Assembly (NCBI GenBank): GCA_003978675.1
Contig: QNYP01000105.1
Span: forward strand, 1 to 5,226
Direction of reading: 5' to 3'
DNA from: Hydrogenothermus sp.
Lineage (GTDB): Bacteria > Aquificota > Aquificia > Aquificales > Hydrogenothermaceae
DNA: 5,226 bases
The notes beneath the pieces were generated by a model. It worked only from the letters and a program-made list of their open reading frames with translations, did not search any database and was not told the origin of the DNA. The position numbers and the translations under genes were made by a program. Below, piece by piece: positions 5,156 to 5,226 of the stretch (positions are counted from its first letter, which is position 1; each line of letters starts with the position of its first letter).

Positions 5156-5226
5156 AGAAAAAAATCAAAACTTGCTATAAAAGGGATTGCAGAGGAACAT
5201 AAAGCATTTTTACATAATCTGCTTAC
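5052..5226. repeat. Perfect 70-base inverted repeat at the window end, probable fold-back artefact
   Basis: Bases 5052-5121 (starting GTAAGCAGATTATG) and 5157-5226 (ending CATAATCTGCTTAC) are exact reverse complements over all 70 positions, separated by a 35-base spacer (5122-5156). The left arm is coding sequence of ygfZ. The right arm therefore repeats the same peptide (KSKLAIKGIAEEHKAFLHNLL) on the plus strand and runs to the last base of the window. Base pairing continues imperfectly into the spacer: TTTAT at 5151-5155 against ATAAA at 5123-5127, after one mismatch. Identity with no drift, a coding arm, loss of the gene's start and termination exactly at the edge suggest an inverted chimera or assembly fold-back at a contig end. 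A genuine cruciform-forming repeat is possible but less likely. Confidence 0.9.

Noticed and set aside
5157..5226. Inverted repeat as the end of a transposon, a phage attachment site or a CRISPR-like unit
   Set aside because: The arm is ygfZ coding sequence copied in reverse, with no transposase, no target duplication visible and only one spacer of 35 bases.

Overview
The window is AT-rich (roughly 30% GC by eye) and bacterial. It reads as an ordinary chromosomal segment. Protein style (Lys/Glu/Ile-rich, AGA arginine codons), the zinc-finger form of ribosomal protein L28, the short Obg and the FliJ/MotE-like pair fit a thermophilic, flagellated member of the Aquificota, perhaps a Sulfurihydrogenibium-like organism. 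That placement is from memory of family sequences, not from a search.

Plus strand, left to right: the last 64 codons of a hydrophobic membrane protein that enters from the left (MgtC/DUF4010-like); rpmB (L28) with a strong ribosome binding site and a small hairpin after it; obgE, a ribosome-assembly GTPase; a small secreted protein that looks like a DUF302 domain; tadA, the tRNA A34 deaminase; and aguB, N-carbamoylputrescine amidase. tadA and aguB abut with no spacer, and obgE to aguB may form one transcript. These genes mostly serve translation (L28, Obg, TadA), with polyamine synthesis (AguB) added.

Minus strand, right to left: ygfZ (folate-binding iron-sulfur cluster maintenance protein), then fliJ (flagellar export ATPase accessory coiled coil), then a MotE-like periplasmic coiled-coil protein. 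Successive genes overlap by 17 and 35 bases, so they form a tightly coupled operon. It converges on aguB with a single base between the two stop codons.

The right edge carries the one structural surprise. A perfect 70-base inverted repeat (5052-5121 and 5157-5226) surrounds a 35-base spacer, and its right arm runs exactly to the end of the window. The left arm is genuine ygfZ coding sequence, and the right arm is its reverse complement. ygfZ reads through the left arm and spacer with good family resemblance and is cut at the junction, losing its start codon. The simplest reading is a fold-back (inverted chimera) artefact at a contig end rather than a biological element. I found no new defence, mobile or RNA system in this window.
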